Below, in pieces: positions 54,386-62,988 of a stretch of 64,000 nucleotides of DNA. Positions within the stretch are counted from its first letter, which is position 1. Each line of letters starts with the position of its first letter. The notes under the pieces were generated by a model. The model was not told the DNA's origin, searched no databases, and saw nothing but the letters and a program-made list of their open reading frames with translations. The stretch is from Bacillus sp. FJAT-45350 (GTDB lineage Bacteria; Bacillota; Bacilli; Bacillales; NISU01), in the NCBI RefSeq assembly GCF_002335805.1, contig NZ_NISU01000002.1, positions 386,838 to 450,837 of the forward strand, written 5' to 3'. A program made the position numbers and the translations under genes.

Positions 54386-56152
54386 ATGAGTAAAGGAAGA
54401 ATTATTGTAGTCGGTGGTGGCTTAGCAGGTCTTATGGCTACAATTAAAGCTGCAGAAAAAGGCGTACCTGTCGATTTATTTTCACTTGTTCCCGTCAAAC
54501 GTTCTCACTCTGTATGTGCACAAGGTGGAATGAATGGCGCTGTTAATACAAAAGGTGAAGGTGACTCTCCATGGGAGCACTTTGACGATACAGTATATGG
54601 TGGAGACTTCTTAGCGAACCAACCGCCAGTTAAAGCAATGTGTGATGCTGCACCTGGGATTATCCATTTAATGGACCGTATGGGTGTAATGTTTAACCGT
54701 ACACCTGAAGGGTTACTAGATTTCCGTCGTTTTGGAGGTACTCAGCATTCTAGAACTGCATTTGCTGGGGCTACTACAGGACAACAATTACTATATGCAC
54801 TAGACGAGCAAGTGCGTCGTCACGAAACGTCAGGTCTAGTTACTAAGTATGAAGGATGGGAGTTCCTATCTGCTATTGTTGATGATGAAGGCGTATGTCG
54901 TGGTATCGTAGCTCAGGATCTTCGTACAATGCAAGTTCAGCATTTTGCTGCAGATGCTGTTATTATGGCTACTGGTGGACCTGGGATTATCTTCGGTAAA
55001 TCAACAAACTCTGTTATTAACACTGGTTTTGCTGCTTCTAGTCTTTACCAACAAGGGGTTATTTATTCAAATGGTGAGTTCATTCAAATTCATCCAACGG
55101 CAATTCCAGGTGATGACAAGCTACGTTTAATGAGTGAGTCAGCTCGTGGAGAAGGTGGACGTGTTTGGACTTATAAAGACGGTAAGCCTTGGTACTTCCT
55201 TGAAGAGAAGTATCCTGCTTATGGAAACCTAGTACCTCGTGACATTGCTACTCGTGAAATTTTCGATGTATGTGTTGAGCAGAAGCTTGGTATTAACGGT
55301 GAGAACATGGTGTATCTAGACCTTTCTCATAAAGATCCGAAAGAACTTGATATTAAATTAGGTGGTATCATTGAAATCTATGAGAAATTCATGGGTGACG
55401 ATCCACGTAAAGTACCAATGAAAATCTTCCCTGCTGTACATTACTCAATGGGTGGTATGTGGGTTGATTATAACCAAATGACGAACATCCCTGGTTTATT
55501 TGCTGCGGGTGAGTGTGATTATTCACAGCATGGTGGTAACCGTTTAGGTGCTAACTCATTATTATCTGCTATTTATGGTGGTATGGTAGCTGGACCTAAT
55601 GCTGTTGAATATATGAATGGTCTTGAAAAATCTGCTGATGCTATTTCTTCATCTACATTTGATCAAGCTGTTAAGAAAGAGCAAGAGCAATATGATAACA
55701 TCCTGAAAATGGATGGTAAAGAAAATGCATATGTTCTTCATAAAGAGCTTGGTGAGTGGATGACAGATAATGTAACAGTTGTTCGTCATAATGATAAACT
55801 TCTTGCTACAGATAACAAAATTCAAGAGCTACTTGAACGTTATAAAGATATTAACATTATTGATACAGCTAAATGGAGCAACCAAGGTGCATCATTTACA
55901 CGTCAGTTAAAAGGTATGTTAGAGCTTGCTCGTGTAATTACATTAGGTGCATACAATCGTAATGAAAGTCGTGGAGCTCATTATAAGCCTGAATTCCCAG
56001 ACCGTAATGATGAGGACTACCTAAAGACTACTATGGCGAAGTACAATCCTTCTAAGGGAGCTCCAGAATTCTACTATGAAGATGTTGATGTATCATTAAT
56101 TGAGCCACGTAAGCGCGATTACTCGCAAAAAAAGCAAGGAGCTGGTAAATAA
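54386..56152 (+). CDS. sdhA: Succinate dehydrogenase flavoprotein subunit
   Basis: FAD-containing catalytic subunit. The Rossmann opening IIVVGGGLAGLMATIKAAEKG is followed by SHSVCAQGGMNGAVN, whose His41 is the expected covalent FAD attachment site. Substrate-site signatures are HSRTAFAGATTG, the arginine-rich SARGEGGRVW, VHYSMGGMWVDY and HGGNRLGANSLLSAIYGG. Length 588, the size of the Bacillus enzyme. Its stop shares one base with the sdhB start (TAATG). Confidence 0.97.
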   Translation: MSKGRIIVVGGGLAGLMATIKAAEKGVPVDLFSLVPVKRSHSVCAQGGMNGAVNTKGEGDSPWEHFDDTVYGGDFLANQPPVKAMCDAAPGIIHLMDRMGVMFNRTPEGLLDFRRFGGTQHSRTAFAGATTGQQLLYALDEQVRRHETSGLVTKYEGWEFLSAIVDDEGVCRGIVAQDLRTMQVQHFAADAVIMATGGPGIIFGKSTNSVINTGFAASSLYQQGVIYSNGEFIQIHPTAIPGDDKLRLMSESARGEGGRVWTYKDGKPWYFLEEKYPAYGNLVPRDIATREIFDVCVEQKLGINGENMVYLDLSHKDPKELDIKLGGIIEIYEKFMGDDPRKVPMKIFPAVHYSMGGMWVDYNQMTNIPGLFAAGECDYSQHGGNRLGANSLLSAIYGGMVAGPNAVEYMNGLEKSADAISSSTFDQAVKKEQEQYDNILKMDGKENAYVLHKELGEWMTDNVTVVRHNDKLLATDNKIQELLERYKDINIIDTAKWSNQGASFTRQLKGMLELARVITLGAYNRNESRGAHYKPEFPDRNDEDYLKTTMAKYNPSKGAPEFYYEDVDVSLIEPRKRDYSQKKQGAGK

Positions 56153-56907
56153 TGAGCGATAAAACAATTCGTTTTGTAATCACACGTCAAGATAGTACTG
56201 ACAGTGCTTCATATACAGAAGAGTTTGATATTCCATATCGCCCTAATATGAATGTAATTTCTGCATTAATGGAAATTCGTCGTAACCCTGTTAATGCTCA
56301 AGGGAAAGAAACAACTCCTATTACTTGGGATATGAACTGTCTAGAGGAAGTTTGTGGAGCCTGCTCAATGGTTATTAATGGTAAACCACGTCAATCTTGT
56401 ACAGCATTAATTGATCAGCTTGAACAACCGGTTAAGTTAGAGCCAATGAAGACATTCCCGGTTATTCGTGACTTAATGATCGATCGTAGCCGTATGTTTG
56501 ATTCATTGAAAAAGGTTAAAGCATGGATTCCGATTGATGGTACGTATGATTTAGGGCCTGGACCACGTATGGCTGAATCAAAGCGTCAATGGGCTTATGA
56601 GCTATCAAAATGTATGACTTGTGGAGTATGTTTAGAGTCTTGTCCGAATGTAAATAGCAATGCTGATTTCATTGGACCAGCGCCACTTTCGCAAGTACGT
56701 CTTTTCAATGCTCACCCAACTGGTGAAATGAATGCTGCTGAGCGTCTTGAAACAATTATGGGAGACGGTGGACTTGCTAACTGTGGTAACTCTCAAAACT
56801 GTGTGCAGTCTTGTCCAAAAGGGATTCCATTAACAACTTCAATTGCTGCTTTAAACCGTTCTACAACGATTCAATCGTTTAAAAACTTCTTCGGTAGCAC
56901 AAACTAA
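56152..56907 (+). CDS. sdhB: Succinate dehydrogenase iron-sulfur subunit
   Basis: Electron-transfer subunit with three clusters. The [2Fe-2S] ligands are in CLEEVCGACSMVINGKPRQSC; the 4Fe and 3Fe ligands are in CMTCGVCLESCPN, NCGNSQNCVQSCPKGIP. Length 251. The start overlaps the sdhA stop by one base. A terminator follows, so sdhCAB is a closed operon. Confidence 0.97.
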   Translation: MSDKTIRFVITRQDSTDSASYTEEFDIPYRPNMNVISALMEIRRNPVNAQGKETTPITWDMNCLEEVCGACSMVINGKPRQSCTALIDQLEQPVKLEPMKTFPVIRDLMIDRSRMFDSLKKVKAWIPIDGTYDLGPGPRMAESKRQWAYELSKCMTCGVCLESCPNVNSNADFIGPAPLSQVRLFNAHPTGEMNAAERLETIMGDGGLANCGNSQNCVQSCPKGIPLTTSIAALNRSTTIQSFKNFFGSTN

Positions 56908-56917
56908 TATTTTATTA

Positions 56918-56950
56918 AAGGAGATCTCTATTATGGAGGTCTCTTTTTTT
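56918..56950 (+). terminator. Terminator after sdhB
   Basis: A stem of about 12 pairs including two G-T pairs, made of AAAGGAGATCTC and GAGGTCTCTTTT, then a T run. Confidence 0.8.
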
Positions 56951-56980
56951 GGTAGATTTAAAGACCATATTATGGCATAA

Positions 56981-56994
56981 TGAATGAGTATTCA
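56981..56994 (+). promoter_or_regulatory. FadR-like operator upstream of ysmA
   Basis: TGAAT-gagt-ATTCA has the same architecture as the sites at 41905-41918 and 43937-43950. It overlaps a possible extended -10 (TGgCATAAT, 56973-56981) and lies 56 bases before the thioesterase start. Confidence 0.55.
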
Positions 56995-57049
56995 GTTTTG
57001 TGAAGTGTCAAACAGATATCTAATCCAAAAATCTGGAGGTCTCTAATTT

Positions 57050-57514
57050 ATGTCGAAAATTTCGTATATTGATAACCTAAAAGAGTGGGAGCAATCATTT
57101 TCATTTTATTGTCCGATTAAAGTACGATTTTCTGAAACAGATGCATTTGGACACGTGAATAATACTAATTCCTTTGTTTACTTTGAAGAAGCAAGAATAG
57201 ACTTTTTTAAAGAGATGGGTTTTATGAGTGAATGGGCCGATGAAAATAGTGAACATATCATTGTCACTGCTGATATGCAATGCAATTATACGAAGCAAAT
57301 AATGTTTGACGAAAAATTAAAGGCATATGTGAAAGTGGCTACTATTGGTCAATCCTCCATAGATTTGCATTACATGATAAAAGATGAAAAGGGAGATATA
57401 TGTCTCACTGGTCGTGGATTAATTGTTCAACTTTCAAAGCGGACAGGAAAATCATCGCCATGGAATGATGTAATGAAAGACAAACTTCAAGAGGCAATTG
57501 TTAATTATCAGTAA
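57050..57514 (+). CDS. ysmA: Hotdog-fold acyl-CoA thioesterase YsmA
   Basis: 4HBT-type thioesterase that cleaves acyl-CoA; the exact acyl group is unknown. The catalytic loop is FSETDAFGHVNNTNSFVYFEEARIDFF, with the aspartate of the family active site, followed by the central helix and the beta strands MQCNYTKQIMFDEKLKAYVKVATIG and SIDLHYMIKDEKG. Length 154. It precedes gerE as in B. subtilis. A FadR-like palindrome upstream suggests co-regulation with fatty acid degradation. Shine-Dalgarno GGAGGT. Confidence 0.88.
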   Translation: MSKISYIDNLKEWEQSFSFYCPIKVRFSETDAFGHVNNTNSFVYFEEARIDFFKEMGFMSEWADENSEHIIVTADMQCNYTKQIMFDEKLKAYVKVATIGQSSIDLHYMIKDEKGDICLTGRGLIVQLSKRTGKSSPWNDVMKDKLQEAIVNYQ

Positions 57515-57537
57515 AGAATATCAGGTCCGTTTCTATT

Positions 57538-57566
57538 CACACCCTGCTAGTTGGTTACATATACTA
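57538..57566 (+). promoter_or_regulatory. Sigma-K type promoter of gerE
   Basis: CACA (57538-57541, fits the mACm -35), 16 bases, then CATATACTA (57558-57566), a full match to the -10 consensus CATANNNTA. It lies 108 bases before the gerE start. Confidence 0.75.
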
Positions 57567-57673
57567 TCTTGACTAAATACCTTCTGATAGGGGCTTCAAT
57601 ACTTCATTCTTGAAGAAGCGTTGTAGTTTAGAAGACTCGAGCTCTACAGCCCAAGCATGAAGGGGTGAACTCA

Positions 57674-57898
57674 TTGAAGGGAGCAGAATATGGACCAAAA
57701 GCTCTACTTACAAAAAGGGAGAGAGAAGTATTTGAATTATTGGTTCAAGACAAAACAACGAGAGAAATTGCTCAGAAACTATTTATAAGTGAGAAAACTG
57801 TACGAAATCACATTTCCAACACAATGCAAAAGCTTGGGGTAAAGGGGCGCTCTCAAGCTGTTATCGAGCTTGTTCGTTTAGGTGAACTTGAGATTTAG
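57674..57898 (+). CDS. gerE: Late sporulation regulator GerE
   Basis: Small LuxR-type helix-turn-helix protein that activates or represses mother-cell coat genes late in sporulation. The core LLTKREREVFELLVQDKTTREIAQKLFISEKTVRNHISNTMQKLGVKGRSQAVIEL is almost identical in pattern to B. subtilis GerE. The frame can open at GTG 57665, but Shine-Dalgarno GGGGTGA (57662-57668) covers that codon; the TTG at 57674 gives MKGAEYGPKALLTKR, which lines up residue for residue with B. subtilis GerE (74 residues). A sigma-K type promoter precedes it. Confidence 0.94.
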   Translation: MKGAEYGPKALLTKREREVFELLVQDKTTREIAQKLFISEKTVRNHISNTMQKLGVKGRSQAVIELVRLGELEI

Positions 57899-57911
57899 TC
57901 ATTTCAATTAC

Positions 57912-57947
57912 AAAACCGACTTCCGTTGAAGGAAGTCGGTTTTGGTT
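57912..57947 (+). terminator. Terminator between gerE and ctaD-like gene
   Basis: A perfect 13-bp stem (57912-57924 with 57931-57943) with a six-base loop; the 3' arm ends in TTTT. Confidence 0.85.
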
Positions 57948-58057
57948 CGTTTTTTTATTTCGTCTATTGGGTACTAGCTCTATCTGAATGGAATGTGATG
58001 ATAAATTGAACATCCAAAGAAGACAATTAGATAATGACCTCTTTGCGATTTTTGTTC

Positions 58058-59944
58058 TTATTTGTTTTGTGAATCTACATCAGCTTGTATTTTTTCTTTA
58101 GGTATATAAAATCCGTGGTCTTCTTTTACGGAACGAGCTATCATCGCACCAAATGTCACAATAGCACCTACAAAAATAACTAATAGTGGTGATAAAAGTG
58201 TACCATCCATATTCATCATTATAAAACCAAAGCCCATTATAAACAGACCAATAGAGATAAATAGTGGAATAATTGAGCTGTTTGGCATGTGAATATCTTT
58301 AATAGGTTCACTTGGCTGCATTTTCCCATCACCATAAATCTTTTCGTAGTAAAGAGGATCTAATGAACGTACTAAAGGTGTTTGAGCAAAGTTATATTCT
58401 GGTACAGGATTTTCGGTTGCCCACTCTAACGTTCTTGCATCCCAAGGATCACCATTAGTTACACGCTCACCTTTGTAAGCAGAATAGATTATATTTATGA
58501 CTAGTAAGATAACACCTACAGACATAAAGAATGTTCCGATTGTACTAATGAAATTAAAGGCGTCAAACCCTTGGTCACCTAGATATGTATAGACATGTCT
58601 TGGCATACCGTACAAACCTAAAAAATGTTGTATTAAAAATGTTAAATGAAATCCAGTAAAGAAAACCCAAAACATGAGCTTACCAATCGTTTCGTTTAAC
58701 TTATGTCCAAAGATTTTCGGGTACCAGTAATAGAGTCCTGAGAATAATGCTAAGACAATTCCACCAACAATAATGTAATGAAAATGTGCAACAATAAAGT
58801 ACGTATCATGATAAAGGTGGTCTACTGGAGCCATCGCCATCATAACACCCGTCACACCACCTAATACAAAGGTTGGAATAAAAGATGTAGCAAATAGCAT
58901 TGCGGTATTGAAGGTTATTTTTCCACCCCATAGAGTAAAGAGCCAGTTAAATACTTTAACACCTGTTGGTACAGCGATTGTCATAGTTGCGATAGCAAAT
59001 ACTGAGTTTGCTATTGGTCCCATACCGACCGTGTACATATGGTGAGCCCATACCATAAAACCAAGGAAAGCAATGACGATCGTTGCAAATACCATCGCAG
59101 TATAACCAAATAATCGTTTTCTTGTAAAAGCTGGGATAACTTCTGAAATAATCCCAAATGCTGGTAGAACAAGTAAGTATACTTCAGGGTGACCAAAAAT
59201 CCAAAATATATGTTGCCAGATTAAAACATTTCCACCCAGTTCATGGATGAATACTTGTCCGCCAAACAATCGATCCAACATTAATAATAAAAGCCCGGCT
59301 GCTAAAGGAGTAAAGGCGAATAAGATTAAAGTTGAAGAAACAAATGTTGTCCACACGAACAGTGGTAGTCTCATCATTGTCATACCAGGTGCGCGCATAT
59401 TAACAATAGTGACTAAAAAATTAATAGCTGCTACAAGTGTACCGATACCACTTACCTGTAAACCGATGACATAGAAGTCGAGTCCAAGACCTGCCCAGTC
59501 TCGACTTGCTAAAGGTATTTTTGCTGTCCAGCCCGCATCAGGACCTCCACCAAAAAACCAACTTAAACTTACTAAAAGTCCTCCAAAGAAGAAAATCCAA
59601 AACCCAAGTGAATTGAGAAAAGGAAAAGCTACGTCCCTAGCTCCGATTTGTAAGGGAACAATATAATTCATAAATCCAAATAGTAAAGGAGTTGCTGCTA
59701 GAAATAGCATGATTGTACCATGCATTGATAACATTTCATTATAGGTTTGTCCGCTTAGAAATGTCATTTCAGGATACATAAGCTGGATACGGATGAGCAG
59801 TGCCATAACCCCAGCCTTAACAAAAAACAAAGTACCTGCAACTAAATAAAGCACTGCAATTTTTTTATGGTCGACAGTTGTGAGCCAGTCCCATAAAACA
59901 CTCTTTTCCTTTTTTACTTCTGACGTTTCAATCGGTGTATTCAA
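58058..59944 (-). CDS. Stand-alone cytochrome c oxidase subunit I (CtaD-like)
   Basis: Heme-copper terminal oxidase subunit I, 628 residues with 13-14 hydrophobic segments. The A-type proton and metal sites are intact: MHGTIMLF (low-spin heme His), GHPEVYLLVLPAFGIISEV (CuB His and crosslinked Tyr), VWAHHMYTVG (CuB His pair), and HDTYFIVAHFHYIIVGG (heme His). It resembles CtaD of caa3 oxidase more than QoxB: it starts directly with WDWLTTVDHKKIAVLYL and has the MPNSSIIPLF tail. Minus strand, TTG start with Shine-Dalgarno AAGGGGG. No subunit II, III or IV is next to it, unlike ctaCDEF operons. It is inserted between gerE and ptsHI. Confidence 0.88.
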   Translation of the reverse strand: MNTPIETSEVKKEKSVLWDWLTTVDHKKIAVLYLVAGTLFFVKAGVMALLIRIQLMYPEMTFLSGQTYNEMLSMHGTIMLFLAATPLLFGFMNYIVPLQIGARDVAFPFLNSLGFWIFFFGGLLVSLSWFFGGGPDAGWTAKIPLASRDWAGLGLDFYVIGLQVSGIGTLVAAINFLVTIVNMRAPGMTMMRLPLFVWTTFVSSTLILFAFTPLAAGLLLLMLDRLFGGQVFIHELGGNVLIWQHIFWIFGHPEVYLLVLPAFGIISEVIPAFTRKRLFGYTAMVFATIVIAFLGFMVWAHHMYTVGMGPIANSVFAIATMTIAVPTGVKVFNWLFTLWGGKITFNTAMLFATSFIPTFVLGGVTGVMMAMAPVDHLYHDTYFIVAHFHYIIVGGIVLALFSGLYYWYPKIFGHKLNETIGKLMFWVFFTGFHLTFLIQHFLGLYGMPRHVYTYLGDQGFDAFNFISTIGTFFMSVGVILLVINIIYSAYKGERVTNGDPWDARTLEWATENPVPEYNFAQTPLVRSLDPLYYEKIYGDGKMQPSEPIKDIHMPNSSIIPLFISIGLFIMGFGFIMMNMDGTLLSPLLVIFVGAIVTFGAMIARSVKEDHGFYIPKEKIQADVDSQNK

Positions 59945-60092
59945 ATAGGAAACCCCCTTAATCTAGTTCTATTTCATATAAATACCAATCTTAGTATGAA
60001 AATAATGGAGTGGAATTATTCATTTATTTTCTCTAAAAAATGTAAGTCATAAATTTGACAAGAATGTCTACCCTAAAAGAAGCTCATTTTTG

Positions 60093-60122
60093 TTGAAATA
60101 GTGGAAAACCTTATGCTATATT
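60093..60122 (+). promoter_or_regulatory. Promoter of ptsHI
   Basis: TTGAAA (60093-60098), an 18-base spacer and extended -10 TGcTATATT (TATATT 60117-60122). It leaves a leader of about 205 bases before ptsH. Confidence 0.6.
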
Positions 60123-60151
60123 TTAGATAAATAAATAGATTGTACGTGTAA

Positions 60152-60258
60152 CTGATTCGATCAGGCATGAGTAAAGAAAGTGTAAATGTAAGCGTCTTTG
60201 GACACTCTAACAGTAATGTTCAAATTCAATTACGAGCTTTCTTTATTCATGCCTTTTT
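60152..60258 (+). promoter_or_regulatory. Structured leader with terminator-like stem upstream of ptsHI
   Basis: An 18-bp stem with one G-T pair (60163-60180 with 60237-60254) ends in five T and encloses 56 bases. Inside, GTAAT (60213-60217) pairs with ATTAC (60229-60233), and AGTGT (60179-60183) can pair with ACACT (60202-60206). A small hairpin CTGAT-tcg-ATCAG (60152-60164) precedes. It does not resemble a GlcT/SacY antiterminator target as I know it. It could be an attenuator for ptsHI or a separate small RNA. With the promoter it fills the 391-base divergent gap. Confidence 0.6.
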
Positions 60259-60335
60259 GTGTTATCCTACATCTATTTTAATTACTGAATGACTTATCTA
60301 ATGTATAAAAAAATAAAGAAAGAGGCTGATTATCT

Positions 60336-60599
60336 ATGCCAGAAAAAACATTTAAAATTACAAGTGAAACTGGAATTCATGCACGCCCAGCAACACAATT
60401 AGTAAATAAAGCAAGTCAGTATTCTTCAAATTTATTTTTGGAGTATAAAGGAAAATCGGTAAATTTGAAATCGATCATGGGCGTCATGTCATTAGGAATT
60501 GGTCAAGGCTCAGAAGTTACAATTAAGGCTGAGGGTGACGATGCGGATAGAGCATTACAAGCAATTGAAGAAGTAGTTAAGGAAGGGCTTGGAGAGTAA
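60336..60599 (+). CDS. ptsH: Phosphocarrier protein HPr
   Basis: HPr passes phosphate from Enzyme I to the sugar permeases of the PTS and, when phosphorylated on Ser46, acts with CcpA in catabolite repression. His15 lies in [10 protein letters not shown] and Ser46 in [16 protein letters not shown], so both regulatory sites are present and this is HPr rather than Crh. Length 87. Shine-Dalgarno GAAAGAGG precedes. Its stop overlaps ptsI by one base. In B. subtilis ptsHI follows ptsG; here no sugar permease is adjacent. Confidence 0.96.
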   Translation: MPEKTFKITSETGIHARPATQLVNKASQYSSNLFLEYKGKSVNLKSIMGVMSLGIGQGSEVTIKAEGDDADRALQAIEEVVKEGLGE

Positions 60600-62317
60600 T
60601 GAGTGAAAAATTATCAGGTATTCCAGCTTCAGCAGGGATTGCGATAGCGAAAGCTTTTGTAATGGAAGAACAAGATTATTCGATAGAAGTTAGGAAAATT
60701 GAAGATACGAATAAAGAGATAGAAAAACTAACTAGCGCATTGGAAAAATCCAAAAAAGAATTAGAGCAAATAAAAAACAAAGCAGAAGTAGAACTAGGAT
60801 CTGATAAGGCTGAGATTTTTGCTGCTCATCTTCTTGTACTAAGTGACCCGGAATTTCTTAACGGAATTAGTGAAAAAATTGAAGGTGAAAAATTAAATGT
60901 AGAAAGTGCCGTTCAGGACGTTTCAAATATGTTTATTTCAATGTTTGAGTCGATGGATAATGAATACATGAAGGAGCGAGCTGCTGATATTCGAGATGTA
61001 TCAAATCGTGTCCTTGGACATTTATTAGGAATTGAAACAAAGTCGCTTGCAGAGATTACAGAGGAAACAATCGTAATTGCTCATGATTTAACACCTTCTG
61101 ACACAGCTCAGCTTAATCCTGTGGTGATAAAAGCCTTTGCGACTAATATTGGTGGGCGAACGTCTCATTCAGCAATTATGGCACGTTCAATGGAGATCCC
61201 TGCAGTTGTAGGTACGAAAGAAGTAACCAATAAGATTGAAAATGGAATGACTGTTATTGTTAACGGATTAACTGGTGATGTGATTGTGAATCCAAGTGAT
61301 GAACTTATTGCTGAGTACAAGCTTAAAGTAGAAAACTATGAACAACAGAAACAAGAATGGGCAAAGCTAGTTCATGCTAAAACGTTAACTAAGGATCAGG
61401 TTCATGTAGAGTTAGCTGCAAATATTGGGACACCAAAGGATTTAACTGGAGTTATCAATAATGGAGCAGAAGGTATTGGTTTATATAGAACTGAATTTCT
61501 CTATATGGGGCGTAATGAATTGCCTCAAGAGGAAGAGCAATTTGAAGCATATAAAGAAGTTCTTGAAAAAATGGATGGAAAACCTGTTGTTATTCGTACA
61601 CTAGATATTGGTGGAGATAAAGAATTATCTTACCTTGATCTTCCGAAAGAATTAAATCCATTCTTAGGGTTCCGGGCTATTCGTTTGTGCTTAGAAGAGG
61701 AAACAATTTTCAGAACCCAACTAAGAGCATTGCTACGAGCAAGTGTGTATGGAAATTTAAAAATCATGTTTCCAATGATTGCAACTCTTGAGGAACTGCG
61801 TGCTGCAAAAGCGTTACTACAAGATGAAAAAGATAAGTTACTTCAAGAGGATGCCAAGGTCTCTGATACAATTGAAGTTGGCATAATGGTAGAGATTCCG
61901 TCTACAGCTGTATGTGCTGATATTTACATACAGGAAGTCGACTTCTTTAGTATTGGAACGAATGATTTAATTCAATATACAATGGCTGCAGATAGAATGA
62001 ATGAACGTGTCACCTACTTATATCAACCGTATCATCCGTCCATTTTGCGTTTAGTAAATATGGTCATAAAAGCTGCTCATAAAGAAGGGAAATGGGCTGG
62101 CATGTGTGGCGAAATGGCTGGAGACGAAATAGCTATTCCAATCCTATTAGGTCTAGGACTAGATGAGTTTAGTATGAGTGCCTCATCCATTTTACCAGCT
62201 AGAAGTCAAATTAGTCATCTATCACAAGAAGAGCTTTCAAACTTTACTGAAAAATTATTATCGAAATCAACGGCAGAAGAAGTGAAACAAGAAGTAGAGC
62301 AGTTTTTAGGTCGATAA
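60599..62317 (+). CDS. ptsI: PTS Enzyme I (phosphoenolpyruvate-protein phosphotransferase)
   Basis: Transfers phosphate from phosphoenolpyruvate to HPr. The N-terminal HPr-binding helical domain (about 30-140) and phosphohistidine domain carry His190 in [23 protein letters not shown]. The C-terminal PEP-binding barrel (about 255-560) has [67 protein letters not shown] and the catalytic Cys in [10 protein letters not shown]. Length 572. Operon with ptsH, followed by a terminator. Confidence 0.97.
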   Translation: MSEKLSGIPASAGIAIAKAFVMEEQDYSIEVRKIEDTNKEIEKLTSALEKSKKELEQIKNKAEVELGSDKAEIFAAHLLVLSDPEFLNGISEKIEGEKLNVESAVQDVSNMFISMFESMDNEYMKERAADIRDVSNRVLGHLLGIETKSLAEITEETIVIAHDLTPSDTAQLNPVVIKAFATNIGGRTSHSAIMARSMEIPAVVGTKEVTNKIENGMTVIVNGLTGDVIVNPSDELIAEYKLKVENYEQQKQEWAKLVHAKTLTKDQVHVELAANIGTPKDLTGVINNGAEGIGLYRTEFLYMGRNELPQEEEQFEAYKEVLEKMDGKPVVIRTLDIGGDKELSYLDLPKELNPFLGFRAIRLCLEEETIFRTQLRALLRASVYGNLKIMFPMIATLEELRAAKALLQDEKDKLLQEDAKVSDTIEVGIMVEIPSTAVCADIYIQEVDFFSIGTNDLIQYTMAADRMNERVTYLYQPYHPSILRLVNMVIKAAHKEGKWAGMCGEMAGDEIAIPILLGLGLDEFSMSASSILPARSQISHLSQEELSNFTEKLLSKSTAEEVKQEVEQFLGR

Positions 62318-62322
62318 CGTTT

Positions 62323-62353
62323 AAAAGTCACCGCTATGTGGTGACTTTTATTA
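62323..62353 (+). terminator. Terminator after ptsI
   Basis: A perfect 10-bp stem AAAAGTCACC/GGTGACTTTT, a seven-base loop and a short T tail. Confidence 0.82.
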
Positions 62354-62512
62354 TGTATGCTCAAAAAAATAAATTTACAAACTATTGTGGATTACCTACT
62401 CACTCTTGCAATTACTTTTGAAAAAAGAGAAAATAAGAAGGATACAGTATATCCACTAATTTTCTTAGAATCAGTTGTGATAGATGGTTGCTAGATTGGG
62501 AGGGAGCTTGTT

Positions 62513-62959
62513 ATGAACGAGAGTCATGACCAAGTTGAGGTGATTGAGAAATCACTTAGAATGGTTTCTGATATAATTAAACAAAAGGGAAGAGAAATTT
62601 TAACCCAATTTCCGATTACCCCACCTCAATTCGTTGCCTTACAATGGCTAAATGAATATGGTGATATGACCATTGGTGAATTATCCAATAAAATGTATTT
62701 AGCATGTAGTACGACAACAGACTTAATTGACCGTATGGAAAAAAATGAATTGTTAGAGCGTGTAAAAGACCAAAATGACCGCCGTGTTGTACGCATTCAC
62801 CTTTTAGAAAAGGGAAAAACGATCATTGAAGAGGTTATTCGTAAACGACAGGATTATTTAGCTGAAATTCTGACTAACTTCTCGAAAGAAGATGTGAATT
62901 TCCTAGAGAGAAGTCTAGATGTTCTTTATGATGAAATGAAGAAATCAAAGGATAAGTAA
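62513..62959 (+). CDS. ysmB: MarR-family regulator YsmB
   Basis: Winged-helix MarR regulator of 148 residues; target genes are unknown. The DNA-binding region FPITPPQFVALQWLNEYGDMTIGELSNKMYLACSTTTDLIDRMEKNELLERVKDQNDRRVVRIHLLEKGK holds the recognition helix and the DxRxxxxxLT-like wing (DQNDRRVVRIHL). Flanking helices form the dimer interface. Shine-Dalgarno GGGAGGGAG. It is directly upstream of racE as in B. subtilis (ysmB-racE). Confidence 0.92.
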   Translation: MNESHDQVEVIEKSLRMVSDIIKQKGREILTQFPITPPQFVALQWLNEYGDMTIGELSNKMYLACSTTTDLIDRMEKNELLERVKDQNDRRVVRIHLLEKGKTIIEEVIRKRQDYLAEILTNFSKEDVNFLERSLDVLYDEMKKSKDK

Positions 62960-62988
62960 CGAGATAAAGAGAAATTGAGGGAACTTTT

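Noticed and set aside
58058-59944. The minus-strand oxidase gene as qoxB
   Set aside because: It lacks the long N-terminal extension of QoxB and has CtaD-like N- and C-terminal blocks; no qoxA, qoxC or qoxD is adjacent.
60181-60206. A cre site in the ptsHI leader (TGTAAGCGTCTTTGG)
   Set aside because: It fails the consensus at a fixed T position and lacks the terminal CA, so it does not meet the pattern that the lcfA site meets fully.
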